Made by a program: the position numbers and the translations under genes
Notes under the pieces: model-generated
Told to the model about the DNA's origin: nothing
Seen by the model: only the letters and a program-made list of their open reading frames with translations
Databases searched by the model: none
NCBI GenBank assembly: GCA_050305405.1
Contig: JBNLFG010000002.1
Coordinates: 1 to 64,000 of the forward strand
Source: Desulfolinea sp050305405
GTDB lineage: Bacteria > Chloroflexota > Anaerolineae > Anaerolineales > Villigracilaceae
DNA: 64,000 nucleotides
Direction of reading: 5' to 3'
Part shown: one piece after another, positions 1 to 7,718 of the stretch
Layout: the number at the start of each line of letters is the position of its first letter
How positions within the stretch are numbered: position 1 is the first letter of the stretch

Positions 1-14
1 GTTGGCAAATAAGT

Positions 15-773
15 CTAACGCTTCCTGTACGAATACTTACTCCCCTTCGGCTTTTTCTTCTTCGCAGGACGTGGTTCGCCGCCACCGGGTGGCAGGAGTT
101 TTACATCTTCCGCTGCAACCCAAATAAAGCGTGAGTTTTTTGTCGTCCCTGTGTATGCCGGGACTTTATAGCGTCGAACTTGGAAATTACAGTTCATCAA
201 AAGCGTTTCAAATTCTTTACTTGGTTCAGCTGACCAAACGGCCAAACTGCCCTGTTTGCGGAGTGCACCTTTGCAAATTTCTATACCCTCGCGCGTATAC
301 AGTTGGTTATTACCCGTGTCCGTTATCGCGCTAGGCCCATTATCAATATCGAGCAGAATTGCATCGAAGCTTCCCGCTGAAGCGGAAAGAAGGGGGAAGA
401 TGTCGCCAATCTTGATTTCAGTGCGCTTATCTTCCAAAGGTTGCCCATTCAGTTCTTTGAAATATTCACGGTTCCAGGCCACAACATCGGGTAATAACTC
501 ACTCACCATTACTTTTGCGCTCTTGCCGAGCATATCGAGCGTTTGGCGCAGGGTGTAGCCCATCCCCAAACCGCCGATCAAAACATGCGGGGCCTCATGC
601 CCTACAAGGTGTGCACACCCAAGCCTTGCCAAGGCAAGCTCAGATTCATATTGCCTGCTGCTCATTAATTGTTGCCCATTGATCTTGATTGCAAAATCCT
701 GATCATGTTGATAAAGCCCCATTTTCCCGCCATCGGGCGTCTCGGTTGTTGCTAATTCTATTTGCGGTTTCAT
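15..773 (-). CDS. Spermidine-synthase-like SAM-dependent methyltransferase fold protein
   Basis: This 252-residue protein has the Rossmann fold of the spermidine synthase/class I methyltransferase superfamily. A glycine-rich nucleotide-binding loop (VLIGGLGMGYTLR, about residues 64-76) is followed by an acidic strand end (SELLPD) and a later DAILLDIDNGP strand that fits the catalytic-aspartate region of polyamine synthases. The C-terminal 25 residues are a Lys/Arg/Pro/Gly-rich tail that may bind nucleic acid or simply be disordered. In many genomes such proteins are annotated as spermine/spermidine synthase, but the aminopropyltransferase substrate motifs cannot be confirmed by eye, so the substrate is unknown. 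It lies 36 bp downstream of the YprB-like gene on the same strand and may be co-transcribed with it. Confidence 0.75.
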   Translation of the reverse strand: MKPQIELATTETPDGGKMGLYQHDQDFAIKINGQQLMSSRQYESELALARLGCAHLVGHEAPHVLIGGLGMGYTLRQTLDMLGKSAKVMVSELLPDVVAWNREYFKELNGQPLEDKRTEIKIGDIFPLLSASAGSFDAILLDIDNGPSAITDTGNNQLYTREGIEICKGALRKQGSLAVWSAEPSKEFETLLMNCNFQVRRYKVPAYTGTTKNSRFIWVAAEDVKLLPPGGGEPRPAKKKKPKGSKYSYRKR

Positions 774-809
774 GTTTTTTTACCTAAATGTGACTTTATT
801 TGGAGTGGA

Positions 810-2060
810 CTATTTCTTGCTGATCTTTCGCTGGATCCGTTCAAGACGATGAGACAGTTCATCCACCCAGTGGTCACGCACGTAGCCCGGAAGTTGCCCC
901 TCGTTAACCAATCTGAGTGCCCCAAGTGTAAGCTGTTCCGCTAAGCTGTGGTTCTTGACCTTGTGCTCGTAATATTTTGCCAGCTCCACATGCGCGTAGA
1001 TATGACCATCTTTCGCTGCTTGCTGCCACCATTTTACCGCTTCTTCAACATCTCCCCGACGACGTTGTAAAACAGCCAACCTTTTTACCGCTTTGCCAAA
1101 ATCATCTTCGGGCAAAGAGACTTTTAAACCGTGCTCATAGAGTTTCGCCGCTTCATCCCATCGCTTTAAATCTTCAAAGAGTTTTGCGATGGCGATCACG
1201 TCCAAGCCATGTTGCACGCTTTTCCCGAAGGGATCGGAGAGCATCGCTGCGGCGTGATTGAGCAAAGCCGCCAGTGAAAGGATATCGATCTCGTTATGGT
1301 AGAAAACGCCCTTCATCTGTGTCGCGTCATGGTCGCGCAGGTAGTCAAAGTAGAGATAGGGAATCTCGTATCCGGGCACTTCTTCAGACGTGCGCGTCAC
1401 GCCCAGAATATGCGCTTCGATGGATTGCAGTGTCCGCGATGCCAATCTGTCCCGCCATAAACGGCGCGCGAGATGCAACAGGTCGAGATGGGCATAGCCT
1501 TCAAAAGGCACGGGGATACTGTGTAATTTGTAGCGCGTTTGCAGCAGCGGCGCATCGAAGGATTTACCATTGTAGCTCACCAGCACTTCGGCGGGCGCAA
1601 AGAACTCCGCCATTGCTTCGAGCATGGCTGGCTCTTCACTCGGGTCGCGCAGGAAGAATTGTGCCAGCAGAAAGTCATCGCCCTCGAAACGCCCGGCCCC
1701 GACCATGAAGGCATAGGTCCCGGTACCACCGGAGAGGCCGGATGTCTCGGTATCGAAGAAGATAAATTTCTCCGCAGGCAGCTCGGTGATGCGCGCATCC
1801 TTTGCCCAAACGCCAAGAATTTCGGGCAGAACGGCGGGGCGCATTGACGTGCGTCCATGCGGGATGTTTAGCGGAAAACGTTGCTCGACGACGAAGCTCT
1901 CTCCATAACGCGTTTGACGGAACTCGCCTGAAAGGAGATTTTCAATCTTTTTCCCCTCAGCAGGTTTGGGGCGCGGGAGATCCGCTGTTCCCGTTTTTAC
2001 GCCAAGCGATTTTAATTTATCCGCTAAAGAGCGTTTTGGAGTGTGCGCTTTATCCGTCAT
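810..2060 (-). CDS. mrfB: YprB/MrfB-type DEDDh ribonuclease H-like exonuclease with TPR repeats
   Basis: This 416-residue protein matches the YprB (MrfB) family: a 3'-5' exonuclease-type RNase H-like domain followed by tetratricopeptide-type helices. Exo motif I is FFDTETSGLSGG (Asp103, Glu105). A SYNGKSFDAPLL segment follows near residues 162-173, and the terminal DEDDh motif is HNEID (His255, Asp259). The C-terminal ~130 residues contain repeated helical pairs with TPR-like spacing. In Bacillus subtilis YprB is MrfB, which works with the helicase MrfA in mitomycin-type DNA damage repair. A MrfA-type helicase is encoded here about 9.8 kb away at 11863-14421, so the pair is present but not adjacent. 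The N-terminal 90 residues are variable and charged. Confidence 0.85.
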   Translation of the reverse strand: MTDKAHTPKRSLADKLKSLGVKTGTADLPRPKPAEGKKIENLLSGEFRQTRYGESFVVEQRFPLNIPHGRTSMRPAVLPEILGVWAKDARITELPAEKFIFFDTETSGLSGGTGTYAFMVGAGRFEGDDFLLAQFFLRDPSEEPAMLEAMAEFFAPAEVLVSYNGKSFDAPLLQTRYKLHSIPVPFEGYAHLDLLHLARRLWRDRLASRTLQSIEAHILGVTRTSEEVPGYEIPYLYFDYLRDHDATQMKGVFYHNEIDILSLAALLNHAAAMLSDPFGKSVQHGLDVIAIAKLFEDLKRWDEAAKLYEHGLKVSLPEDDFGKAVKRLAVLQRRRGDVEEAVKWWQQAAKDGHIYAHVELAKYYEHKVKNHSLAEQLTLGALRLVNEGQLPGYVRDHWVDELSHRLERIQRKISKK

Positions 2061-2078
2061 CCCGCAGATTATAGCCGA

Positions 2079-2108
2079 TTGACGCTAAAACCGCTTTTGT
2101 TGTACACT
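2079..2108 (+). promoter_or_regulatory. Predicted sigma-A-type promoter of the ECF sigma factor operon
   Basis: A TTGACG -35 box (2079-2084) and a TACACT -10 box (2103-2108) are separated by 18 bp. They lie about 50 bp upstream of the sigma factor start and close to the divergent YprB-like gene. This is a visual match to consensus only. Confidence 0.45.
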
Positions 2109-2158
2109 GGTGGGCGTATCTTGTATCCTTTTTTAGCGTCATAGAAGATGAGTAGATT

Positions 2159-2698
2159 GTGAATGAAGCAAAACTGATTCAACGCGCCCGCCGGATGGAT
2201 GGACGAGCTCTGGCCGAAATTTACGATACCTATAACGAGGCGATCTATCGTTATGCCCTGCGTCTGCTTGGCGATGTGACTTTGGCAGAAGATTGTGTTT
2301 CTGAGACTTTTACGCGCTTTTTGAAAGTGCTTAGTAAAGGCAAGGGGCCACGCGAGCATCTACAAGCCTACCTTTTTCGCATCGCTCATAATTGGGTTAC
2401 TGATTTTTATCGGCGCGCTGCGCCACAAATTAGCTCGATTGACGATGAATTCGGTCTGGCCGGGGAGGATGATCCGGCGCAGGCGGTTTTTGACAATATG
2501 CAAAGCCGCCGAACGCGTGCCGCTTTGGCAACCCTCACCCCAGATCAGCGCGCGGTGATTACCTTGAAATATCTCGAAGGCTGGAAAAATGCCGAAATTG
2601 CCGCAACGTTGGGCAAACCTATTGGTGCTGTCAAATCCTTGCAGCATCGTGCCTTGGCTGCCTTGAAAAGAATTTTATTGGATGAAGATGATGAGTAA
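2159..2698 (+). CDS. ECF-type RNA polymerase sigma-70 family factor
   Basis: This 179-residue sigma factor has region 2 (about residues 18-85; AEDCVSETFTRF and YLFRIAHNWVTDFYRR are typical of regions 2.2-2.4) and region 4 (about residues 118-170; LTPDQRAVITLKYLEGWKNAEIA then GAVKSLQHRALAALK, the helix-turn-helix that reads the -35 element). Region 3 is absent, as usual for group 4 (ECF) factors. The start is GTG; no in-frame ATG lies near. It overlaps the next gene by 8 nt, and that gene encodes a membrane-anchored DUF5667-like protein. The two therefore form a sigma/regulator operon. The stimulus is unknown. Confidence 0.9.
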   Translation: MNEAKLIQRARRMDGRALAEIYDTYNEAIYRYALRLLGDVTLAEDCVSETFTRFLKVLSKGKGPREHLQAYLFRIAHNWVTDFYRRAAPQISSIDDEFGLAGEDDPAQAVFDNMQSRRTRAALATLTPDQRAVITLKYLEGWKNAEIAATLGKPIGAVKSLQHRALAALKRILLDEDDE

Positions 2699-3779
2699 TA
2701 AACAGGAAATTGACCCCAAGCTGGAAAGATTATTGAATGAATTACGCGACGTGCCCGCGCGTGACCCTCGGCGTGCTGCCCGAGGACGAGCACAGTTTTT
2801 GTCCCAGGCTGTTTCTGTCCGCACCCAAAGCGTATCTCGTAACCCGATTGCGCGTCTTAATGGGTGGTTAGACAAAATAAAACAACCGAAGGAGAAAAAA
2901 CGTATGACTACATTTGCTTCTATAATTGCCATTTTGGCATTACTGGCAGGCGGCGGTGCAGGGACGGTGTATGCAGCACAAGATAGTATGCCTAACGATG
3001 CACTTTACGCTGTGAAAATTGCCAGCGAAGAATTGCGCCTGAATATGGCGGATGAACCCGCTCAACAGCTTAACCTACTGCTCCAGTTTTCAGAACGACG
3101 CGGTGACGAGATCGAGACGATGCTTACTGAAGGCGAAGAGCCTCCCGCAGAAGCGCTTCTCAAGCTCAATCAGCAAACGCAGCAAGCCATGCAATTGGCT
3201 GGTACATTGGATGGGGCCGCTCAACTCCAGGTCCAAAATATGATCCAAAACCAGATGCAGCGTATGCTTAATTTACAAGAAAATGCTTCTGGTGATGGGG
3301 CGATGCTCATGGAGCAAGTCCGTGTGTCACTCCAAAATCAGTTAATGCTGATGGGGAATGGCGCTGGACAGGGCCAAGGTCAAGGCCAAGGACAGGGGCA
3401 AGCCACAGATGAACCCGAAGAAGTTCTCCCTGAAGAAGAGAGCACTCCTGAGCCTGGGCAGGGACAGGGCCAAGGCCAGGGGCAAGGTTCGGGCGATGGT
3501 AATGGTAATGGACAAGGCGGACAGGATGCAACAACGCCTGCTGGTTCCGGAAACGGACAAGGACAGCAAAATAACAATCAAGGTGTTGACCCTTGTGCCG
3601 CTTATTACACCTCCCTCGCTCAAGGTGGTGGCACATCACAGGGAAATTCTGGAGCATCAGGAAATAGTGGTAAAGGCAATGGCGGTGGTAGTGGACAGGA
3701 ATCGCAGGGCGAAAGTCAAGGCCCCGTTGTCTACGGATTGAATGGTGAAATCTGTGTTCCCCCGACAGTTATTCCCTAA
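2691..3779 (+). CDS. DUF5667-like membrane protein, putative anti-sigma partner, with Gly/Gln repeat tail
   Basis: This protein of about 362 residues sits directly behind the ECF sigma gene and probably regulates it. After a ~75-residue cytoplasmic N-terminus rich in Arg/Lys there is one transmembrane helix (around TFASIIAILALLAGGGAG). A helical extracytoplasmic DUF5667-like domain follows (AQDSMPNDALYAVKIASEELRL onward, about 100 residues). The last ~150 residues are low complexity: repeated Gly-Gln dipeptides, acidic linkers and Ser/Gly/Asn stretches. The final segment has two cysteines (VDPCAAYY and GEICVPP). Possible starts are ATG at 2682, 2688 and 2691; 2691 gives the ATGAGTAA overlap with the sigma stop. 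That it is an anti-sigma factor is inferred from position and topology; no ZAS motif (HxxxCxxC) is visible. Confidence 0.75.
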   Translation: MSNKQEIDPKLERLLNELRDVPARDPRRAARGRAQFLSQAVSVRTQSVSRNPIARLNGWLDKIKQPKEKKRMTTFASIIAILALLAGGGAGTVYAAQDSMPNDALYAVKIASEELRLNMADEPAQQLNLLLQFSERRGDEIETMLTEGEEPPAEALLKLNQQTQQAMQLAGTLDGAAQLQVQNMIQNQMQRMLNLQENASGDGAMLMEQVRVSLQNQLMLMGNGAGQGQGQGQGQGQATDEPEEVLPEEESTPEPGQGQGQGQGQGSGDGNGNGQGGQDATTPAGSGNGQGQQNNNQGVDPCAAYYTSLAQGGGTSQGNSGASGNSGKGNGGGSGQESQGESQGPVVYGLNGEICVPPTVIP

Positions 3780-3799
3780 TAAAACCTGAGTAGAATAAA

Positions 3800-3834
3800 A
3801 ACAGGGCTGAGATTTCTCAGTCCTGTTTGTTTTT
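3800..3834 (+). terminator. Rho-independent terminator after the sigma/anti-sigma operon
   Basis: A 13-bp stem (AACAGGGCTGAGA paired with TCTCAGTCCTGTT, one G-T pair) with a 2-nt loop is followed by TTGTTTTT. Confidence 0.85.
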
Positions 3835-3883
3835 AATGCGATAGCGCAGATAAATCTTTTTCCTGTTTTCAGAATTAATTTAT

Positions 3884-3913
3884 TTGTGAATGGAGACTAT
3901 TCAATGCTACACT
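3884..3913 (+). promoter_or_regulatory. Predicted promoter of the PLP lyase gene
   Basis: A TTGTGA -35-like box (3884-3889) and a TACACT -10 box (3908-3913) are separated by 18 bp. They lie about 30 bp upstream of the start codon. The -35 match is weak. Confidence 0.3.
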
Positions 3914-3941
3914 AGAAAATATCCCATTCAAGGAGAAAAAG

Positions 3942-5405
3942 ATGCTCCCATTCCCATCAAACAGACGTTCGAAAGAAGATGTGCTTGCCACAATGCGTAC
4001 CGCCCGCGATCATGATGTGCAATGGCAGGAAGGCAAGGCTTTTGGCTTGATCTATCATATTGATGAAGCCGTTGGCGAGCTTCTTCAGGAAGCCTTTACG
4101 ATGTTTTTTGCTGAAAACGGCTTAAACCCGACGGCTTTTCCCAGCTTGAAGAAATTTGAAGTTGAAGTTGTGGCGATGACCGCCAGCTTGCTGGGCGGGG
4201 ATGTACAGGTGGCTGGCAATATGACATCGGGCGGCACAGAGTCTTTGCTTTGCGCGGTAAAAACGGCTCGTGATTGGGCACGCGCAAACCGCCCGGAGAT
4301 CACTGCCCCTGAGATCGTTTTGGCGCGTAGCGCACATCCTGCGTTCGAGAAGGCAGGCCATTATTTCGGCGTAAATATTGTGCATGTACCTGTTCGGGAC
4401 GATCTGCGTGCAGATGTGAGTGCAATGATCCGTGCCGTTACACCGAATACGATCCTGATGGTCGGATCGGCTCCGGCATATCCGCATGGTGTCATCGACC
4501 CGATCCGCGAATTGGCGGCTGCCGCACAGGAATTGGGAATCCTCTTCCACGTGGATGCCTGTGTGGGTGGATTTATGCTACCCTTCGTTCGAAAGTTGGG
4601 ATACTCCGTGCCAGACTTCGACTTTAGCGTGCCCGGCGTTACCTCGATATCTGCCGACGTTCACAAGTACGGCTACGCGGCGAAAGGGGCTTCGGTGATC
4701 TTATATAAGACAGCTGAATTGCGCCGTCATCAGATGTTCGTCTCGATGGATTGGTCGGGTGGAATTTACCCATCCCCAACATTGGCGGGGACGCGCCCGG
4801 CAGGCCCGATCGCGGCGGCTTGGGCGGTCTTGAATTATCTTGGCGAAGAGGGCTACATCGAGATCACAAAAGCGGTCATGAAAACCGTTGAGAAAATGCG
4901 AGCGGGGGTGAATGCCATCTCGGGATTGAAGGTTTTGAGTGACCCTGAGATGAGTATCTTTGCGATTGCCTCCGATTCTTCGACTGGCTCAGAACTAGAC
5001 ATCTACGAGGTAGCCGATGAGTTGGGGGAGCGTGGCTGGCATCTGGATCGGCAGCATTTCCCTCAATGCCTGCATGTCACCGTAAATTACGCCCATGTCG
5101 CCGTTGCGGATGATTTTCTGCGTGACCTTGCAGAATCTGTCGCGGTGGTGCGCAAGCCATCTCTGCAGAAGGGTCTCAATAAATGGGTGATTAAGCTTGC
5201 CAATGCCCTAACGCGCATTTTGCCTGAGCGTTGGGTCAGCGCTGCGATGGGAAAGGTCTCTGCGCTGCTGGGTGGCTCTGGAAGCGGTTTACCGGAGCGA
5301 ATGGCCCCCATGTATGGCTTGATCGGCTCGCTCCCGAATCGTGGTGATTTGAAGGAACTCGTGCTCGACCTACTGGATTCAATGACCCGCTATAGTGAAG
5401 AATAA
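3942..5405 (+). CDS. Sphingosine-1-phosphate-lyase-like PLP-dependent enzyme
   Basis: This 487-residue fold-type I PLP enzyme of the group II decarboxylase family most resembles sphingosine-1-phosphate lyase. The cofactor-binding SGGTES loop (residues 96-101), HVDACVGG with the cofactor aspartate (203-210) and SADVHKYGYAAKG with the predicted Schiff-base Lys242 are all present. The stretch around Lys242 through the DWSGGIYPSPTLAGTRPAG segment closely follows the eukaryotic lyase pattern. Unlike the eukaryotic enzyme it has no N-terminal membrane anchor. The substrate is not proven; other members of the family are amino-acid decarboxylases. The gene stands alone between a terminator and a META lipoprotein gene. 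The start ATG is preceded by AAGGAG at good spacing. Confidence 0.85.
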   Translation: MLPFPSNRRSKEDVLATMRTARDHDVQWQEGKAFGLIYHIDEAVGELLQEAFTMFFAENGLNPTAFPSLKKFEVEVVAMTASLLGGDVQVAGNMTSGGTESLLCAVKTARDWARANRPEITAPEIVLARSAHPAFEKAGHYFGVNIVHVPVRDDLRADVSAMIRAVTPNTILMVGSAPAYPHGVIDPIRELAAAAQELGILFHVDACVGGFMLPFVRKLGYSVPDFDFSVPGVTSISADVHKYGYAAKGASVILYKTAELRRHQMFVSMDWSGGIYPSPTLAGTRPAGPIAAAWAVLNYLGEEGYIEITKAVMKTVEKMRAGVNAISGLKVLSDPEMSIFAIASDSSTGSELDIYEVADELGERGWHLDRQHFPQCLHVTVNYAHVAVADDFLRDLAESVAVVRKPSLQKGLNKWVIKLANALTRILPERWVSAAMGKVSALLGGSGSGLPERMAPMYGLIGSLPNRGDLKELVLDLLDSMTRYSEE

Positions 5406-5473
5406 AGGGGAACATTCCCTCGTGTTTTAGCGTCTATCACCTGAAAATAAAAATAGACACATGAGGTAATAAA

Positions 5474-5890
5474 ATGAAAAAGAACTTGGCTTTCCTGTTT
5501 TTGATGACGATCTTCCTTGTTGCTTGTGCAGGAGCAAACACCGCTTCCCTAAAAAATACCAGTTGGGAATTGGTCTCTTATGGTGCAAAAGATAATCCCA
5601 CCTCTGCGCTTGCAGGGGTAGAGACAGCGATCACCTTTGATGGTGATGGTAACCTCAATGGGAATGTAGGTTGTAATCGCTTCTTTGGCCCTTACAAACT
5701 TTCTGGGGATGCGCTTGAAGTCGGGCCGGTGGGCGCAACGGAGATGTATTGCGAAGAGACGTGGGAGCAGGAGATGGCAGTTCTGACGATTCTTAACGGT
5801 ACTTTGTCATTTGACCATGCAGGGGATACGCTCAATATATTCTCAGCCGATGGGAAAGAAACCATTCAGTTACATCAGATCCAAAACTAA
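5474..5890 (+). CDS. META-domain (HslJ-like) lipoprotein
   Basis: This 138-residue lipoprotein has a signal peptide ending in a lipobox (FLVAC, Cys18) followed by one META domain. The family pattern is clear: LKNTSWELVSY, then ITFDGDGNLNGNVGCNRFFGPYKLSGD, then an MYCEETWEQE-type segment and a C-terminal strand. META/HslJ proteins are small periplasmic or surface beta-barrel-like domains linked to heat or drug tolerance in some bacteria; the role here is unknown. A GAGGTAA-type ribosome-binding site precedes the ATG. The gene ends at a strong bidirectional terminator. Confidence 0.85.
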   Translation: MKKNLAFLFLMTIFLVACAGANTASLKNTSWELVSYGAKDNPTSALAGVETAITFDGDGNLNGNVGCNRFFGPYKLSGDALEVGPVGATEMYCEETWEQEMAVLTILNGTLSFDHAGDTLNIFSADGKETIQLHQIQN

Positions 5891-5893
5891 AGG

Positions 5894-5927
5894 AAAAGGA
5901 GGCATCCGATCGGATGCCTCCTTTTTT
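5894..5927. terminator. Bidirectional rho-independent terminator
   Basis: A perfect 12-bp inverted repeat (GGAGGCATCCGA / TCGGATGCCTCC) is flanked by AAAA and TTTTTT. It sits between the convergent META lipoprotein and SnoaL-like genes and can serve both. Confidence 0.9.
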
Positions 5928-5929
5928 GT

Positions 5930-6298
5930 CTAATCCCAAACATAGCGCCACTCGCCATTGGCCTCTTTCCGCCATACTGTATGGAAGATGCCCGTGGCCT
6001 TCTGTGCTTCGCCATTGTCACCTGTCCATTCAAAAGAATAGGGGCCGTAGGTGTAACCCAGATCACCCGATTCAGCGACTTCGATGTGTTCTGGTTCCCA
6101 GCTAAGTTGGACATCTCTCAACATCACCTTCTCAAAATAAGCTTCGATTTCTTTTTTGCCTTTGATGAGCTTGTTCTCGCGCGATAAGACAGCGCCCTCA
6201 GCGGCAAAGGTGGAGAAGGCAACCTTTAGCCCTTTTTCTTTAGCCAGTGCTGCAAAGGCTTTTTCGGTTTCAAAAATTTCTTTTTCGTATTGATTCAT
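5930..6298 (-). CDS. SnoaL/DUF4440-like NTF2-fold protein
   Basis: This small protein of about 122 residues has the NTF2-like cone fold of the SnoaL/DUF4440 group: an N-terminal helix (ETEKAFAALAKEKG), a KGKKEIEAYFEKV helix, then beta strands ending in GIFHTVWRKEANGEWRYVWD, the usual C-terminal strand pair. Such proteins bind or turn over small ligands; the function is not predictable here. The start is placed at the ATG of MNQYEKE, preceded by AGAAGA; an upstream ATG at 6322 (MSLKEDFQ) is possible. It is the last gene of the GH26-GNAT-methyltransferase run, 26 nt after the methyltransferase stop. Confidence 0.75.
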   Translation of the reverse strand: MNQYEKEIFETEKAFAALAKEKGLKVAFSTFAAEGAVLSRENKLIKGKKEIEAYFEKVMLRDVQLSWEPEHIEVAESGDLGYTYGPYSFEWTGDNGEAQKATGIFHTVWRKEANGEWRYVWD

Positions 6299-6324
6299 TT
6301 GAAAATCTTCTTTTAAACTCATCT

Positions 6325-7158
6325 TTAAAGGGGTTTTTGCACTACCGCGATCATATGTGTGCCCATGCCAATACAGCCTTTGTCCTGGCATGCATCTAGC
6401 TCTAGCCGAAGCAGTTCAGCCCATTTTTCTGGTGAGTTCCTGATCTCTGGTAGATTCTCGTTCGCACCGATTGAGAGGGCGTTGGACGCGGATATATCCA
6501 CAATCGTCAGTCCGGCATTTTCGAGCCAGGAACGTAACTCATCCGCGCGGAACATGTGCATAAAATTGCCTTGCCGTTCGGGATAGGTTGCGGGTGTCAG
6601 GTCGCTGGTCTCGACGATCTTTTTGTTGGTCGCGGACTGGATTTCCAAAACTCCTTCCATGAAACGGTGGATGGTACCCCACAGGGACATCACGCTCAAT
6701 AGGAGCATCCCACCGGGTTTCAGCACCCGGAGTGTCTCAGCTAGCGCTTGATCTTTTTTGTCCAAAACATAACTGAATGGCCCGCCATATGCAACGACCG
6801 CATCAAAGGAATTTGGCTCGAAAGCTGAAAGATCACAAATATCGACCTGACGCCAATCGGTGACCGCGCTCTCGAAATGATATTCAGCCGCGAACTTTTT
6901 ATTTAGTTTCAGTTGTACATTGGAAATATCCGCAACAAGGGTTTGTGCCTGTAACTCAGCAAGGATCTGTGTAAAACGCCCTGCACCCGCGCCGATCTCG
7001 AGAACTTCCTGGTTTGGGGAGATGTGTTTTTTCAGATAGTGCGTGTGGATGTGCAGGCTGACCTCATCAATTGGGGAGCGAATCAGACGCTCCCATTCCT
7101 GTTCTGCAAATTGGTTAAAATGGCTGATGACGCTCTCGGGTTGATAGGATGAATCCAT
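6325..7158 (-). CDS. Class I SAM-dependent methyltransferase
   Basis: This 277-residue methyltransferase has motif I at residues 52-61 (VLEIGAGAGR), an acidic strand-2 end (LVADIS) and motif IV/post-I (SFDAVVAYGGPFSYVLD). An ALAETLRVLKPGGMLLLSVMS segment follows, typical of the UbiE/Methyltransf_11 group. The substrate cannot be deduced. It starts 13 nt after the GNAT gene on the same strand. Confidence 0.85.
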   Translation of the reverse strand: MDSSYQPESVISHFNQFAEQEWERLIRSPIDEVSLHIHTHYLKKHISPNQEVLEIGAGAGRFTQILAELQAQTLVADISNVQLKLNKKFAAEYHFESAVTDWRQVDICDLSAFEPNSFDAVVAYGGPFSYVLDKKDQALAETLRVLKPGGMLLLSVMSLWGTIHRFMEGVLEIQSATNKKIVETSDLTPATYPERQGNFMHMFRADELRSWLENAGLTIVDISASNALSIGANENLPEIRNSPEKWAELLRLELDACQDKGCIGMGTHMIAVVQKPL

Positions 7159-7171
7159 ATTTCTCCTTTCT

Positions 7172-7702
7172 CTATCTCAGCACGTATTCCAGATGAATAT
7201 CTTCCGGCTCGAAGGCAAAAAGTTCAGGGTCGATCTCCTCGGCGAGTCGACAGCCCAGATGAAAATAAAAGTTGACTGTATTCTCAGACGGCGAAGATGA
7301 GATATACATCTTCGCAGCGCTCATGGCCTTGGCTTGGTTGGCGGCAAGGAAGAAGAGTCTGCGCCCCAGACCTTGTTTGCGATAAGCCTTGCTCGCGTGC
7401 AAAAACTTAAGTTGTAACGTGTCACCTTTGCTGCCAATGAACTTCGCTTCGAGTACTGCCACCCCGATCAAATTCTCGCCATCGAATGCGCCCCAAAAGT
7501 GACCGCCGCGCGCGAAGCAATCTTCCAAATGCGGATGGTAGTGTTCCGGCTCGCCGGGCGGCCAGCCCTGCATATCGTAATGCTCCGGCTCAAGGACAAG
7601 CTCCCCATCGCGGAAGTGGTAGATGTTGTCGATCACTTCGGCGCGGTCAATCGTCCAGATGAGTGGCAGTTCGGGGTGGGTAAGTTGGCGAATTTGAATC
7701 AT
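7172..7702 (-). CDS. GNAT family N-acetyltransferase
   Basis: This 176-residue GNAT protein has the acetyl-CoA pyrophosphate-binding motif A at RKQGLGRRLFFLAANQAKA (about residues 108-126), preceded by LQLKFLHASKAY and followed by an SPSENTVNFYFHLGC motif B. The N-terminal 60 residues form the substrate side. The acceptor is unknown. It lies 16 nt after the GH26 gene and 13 nt before the methyltransferase, so it is in the same likely operon. Confidence 0.85.
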   Translation of the reverse strand: MIQIRQLTHPELPLIWTIDRAEVIDNIYHFRDGELVLEPEHYDMQGWPPGEPEHYHPHLEDCFARGGHFWGAFDGENLIGVAVLEAKFIGSKGDTLQLKFLHASKAYRKQGLGRRLFFLAANQAKAMSAAKMYISSSPSENTVNFYFHLGCRLAEEIDPELFAFEPEDIHLEYVLR

Positions 7703-7718
7703 TCTTTTGGCATCCTTT

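Noticed and set aside
3361..3530. Tandem repeat that might be a CRISPR or minisatellite
   Set aside because: The GGNCAAGG units are coding Gly-Gln dipeptides in the sigma partner protein, have no spacers and stay in frame.
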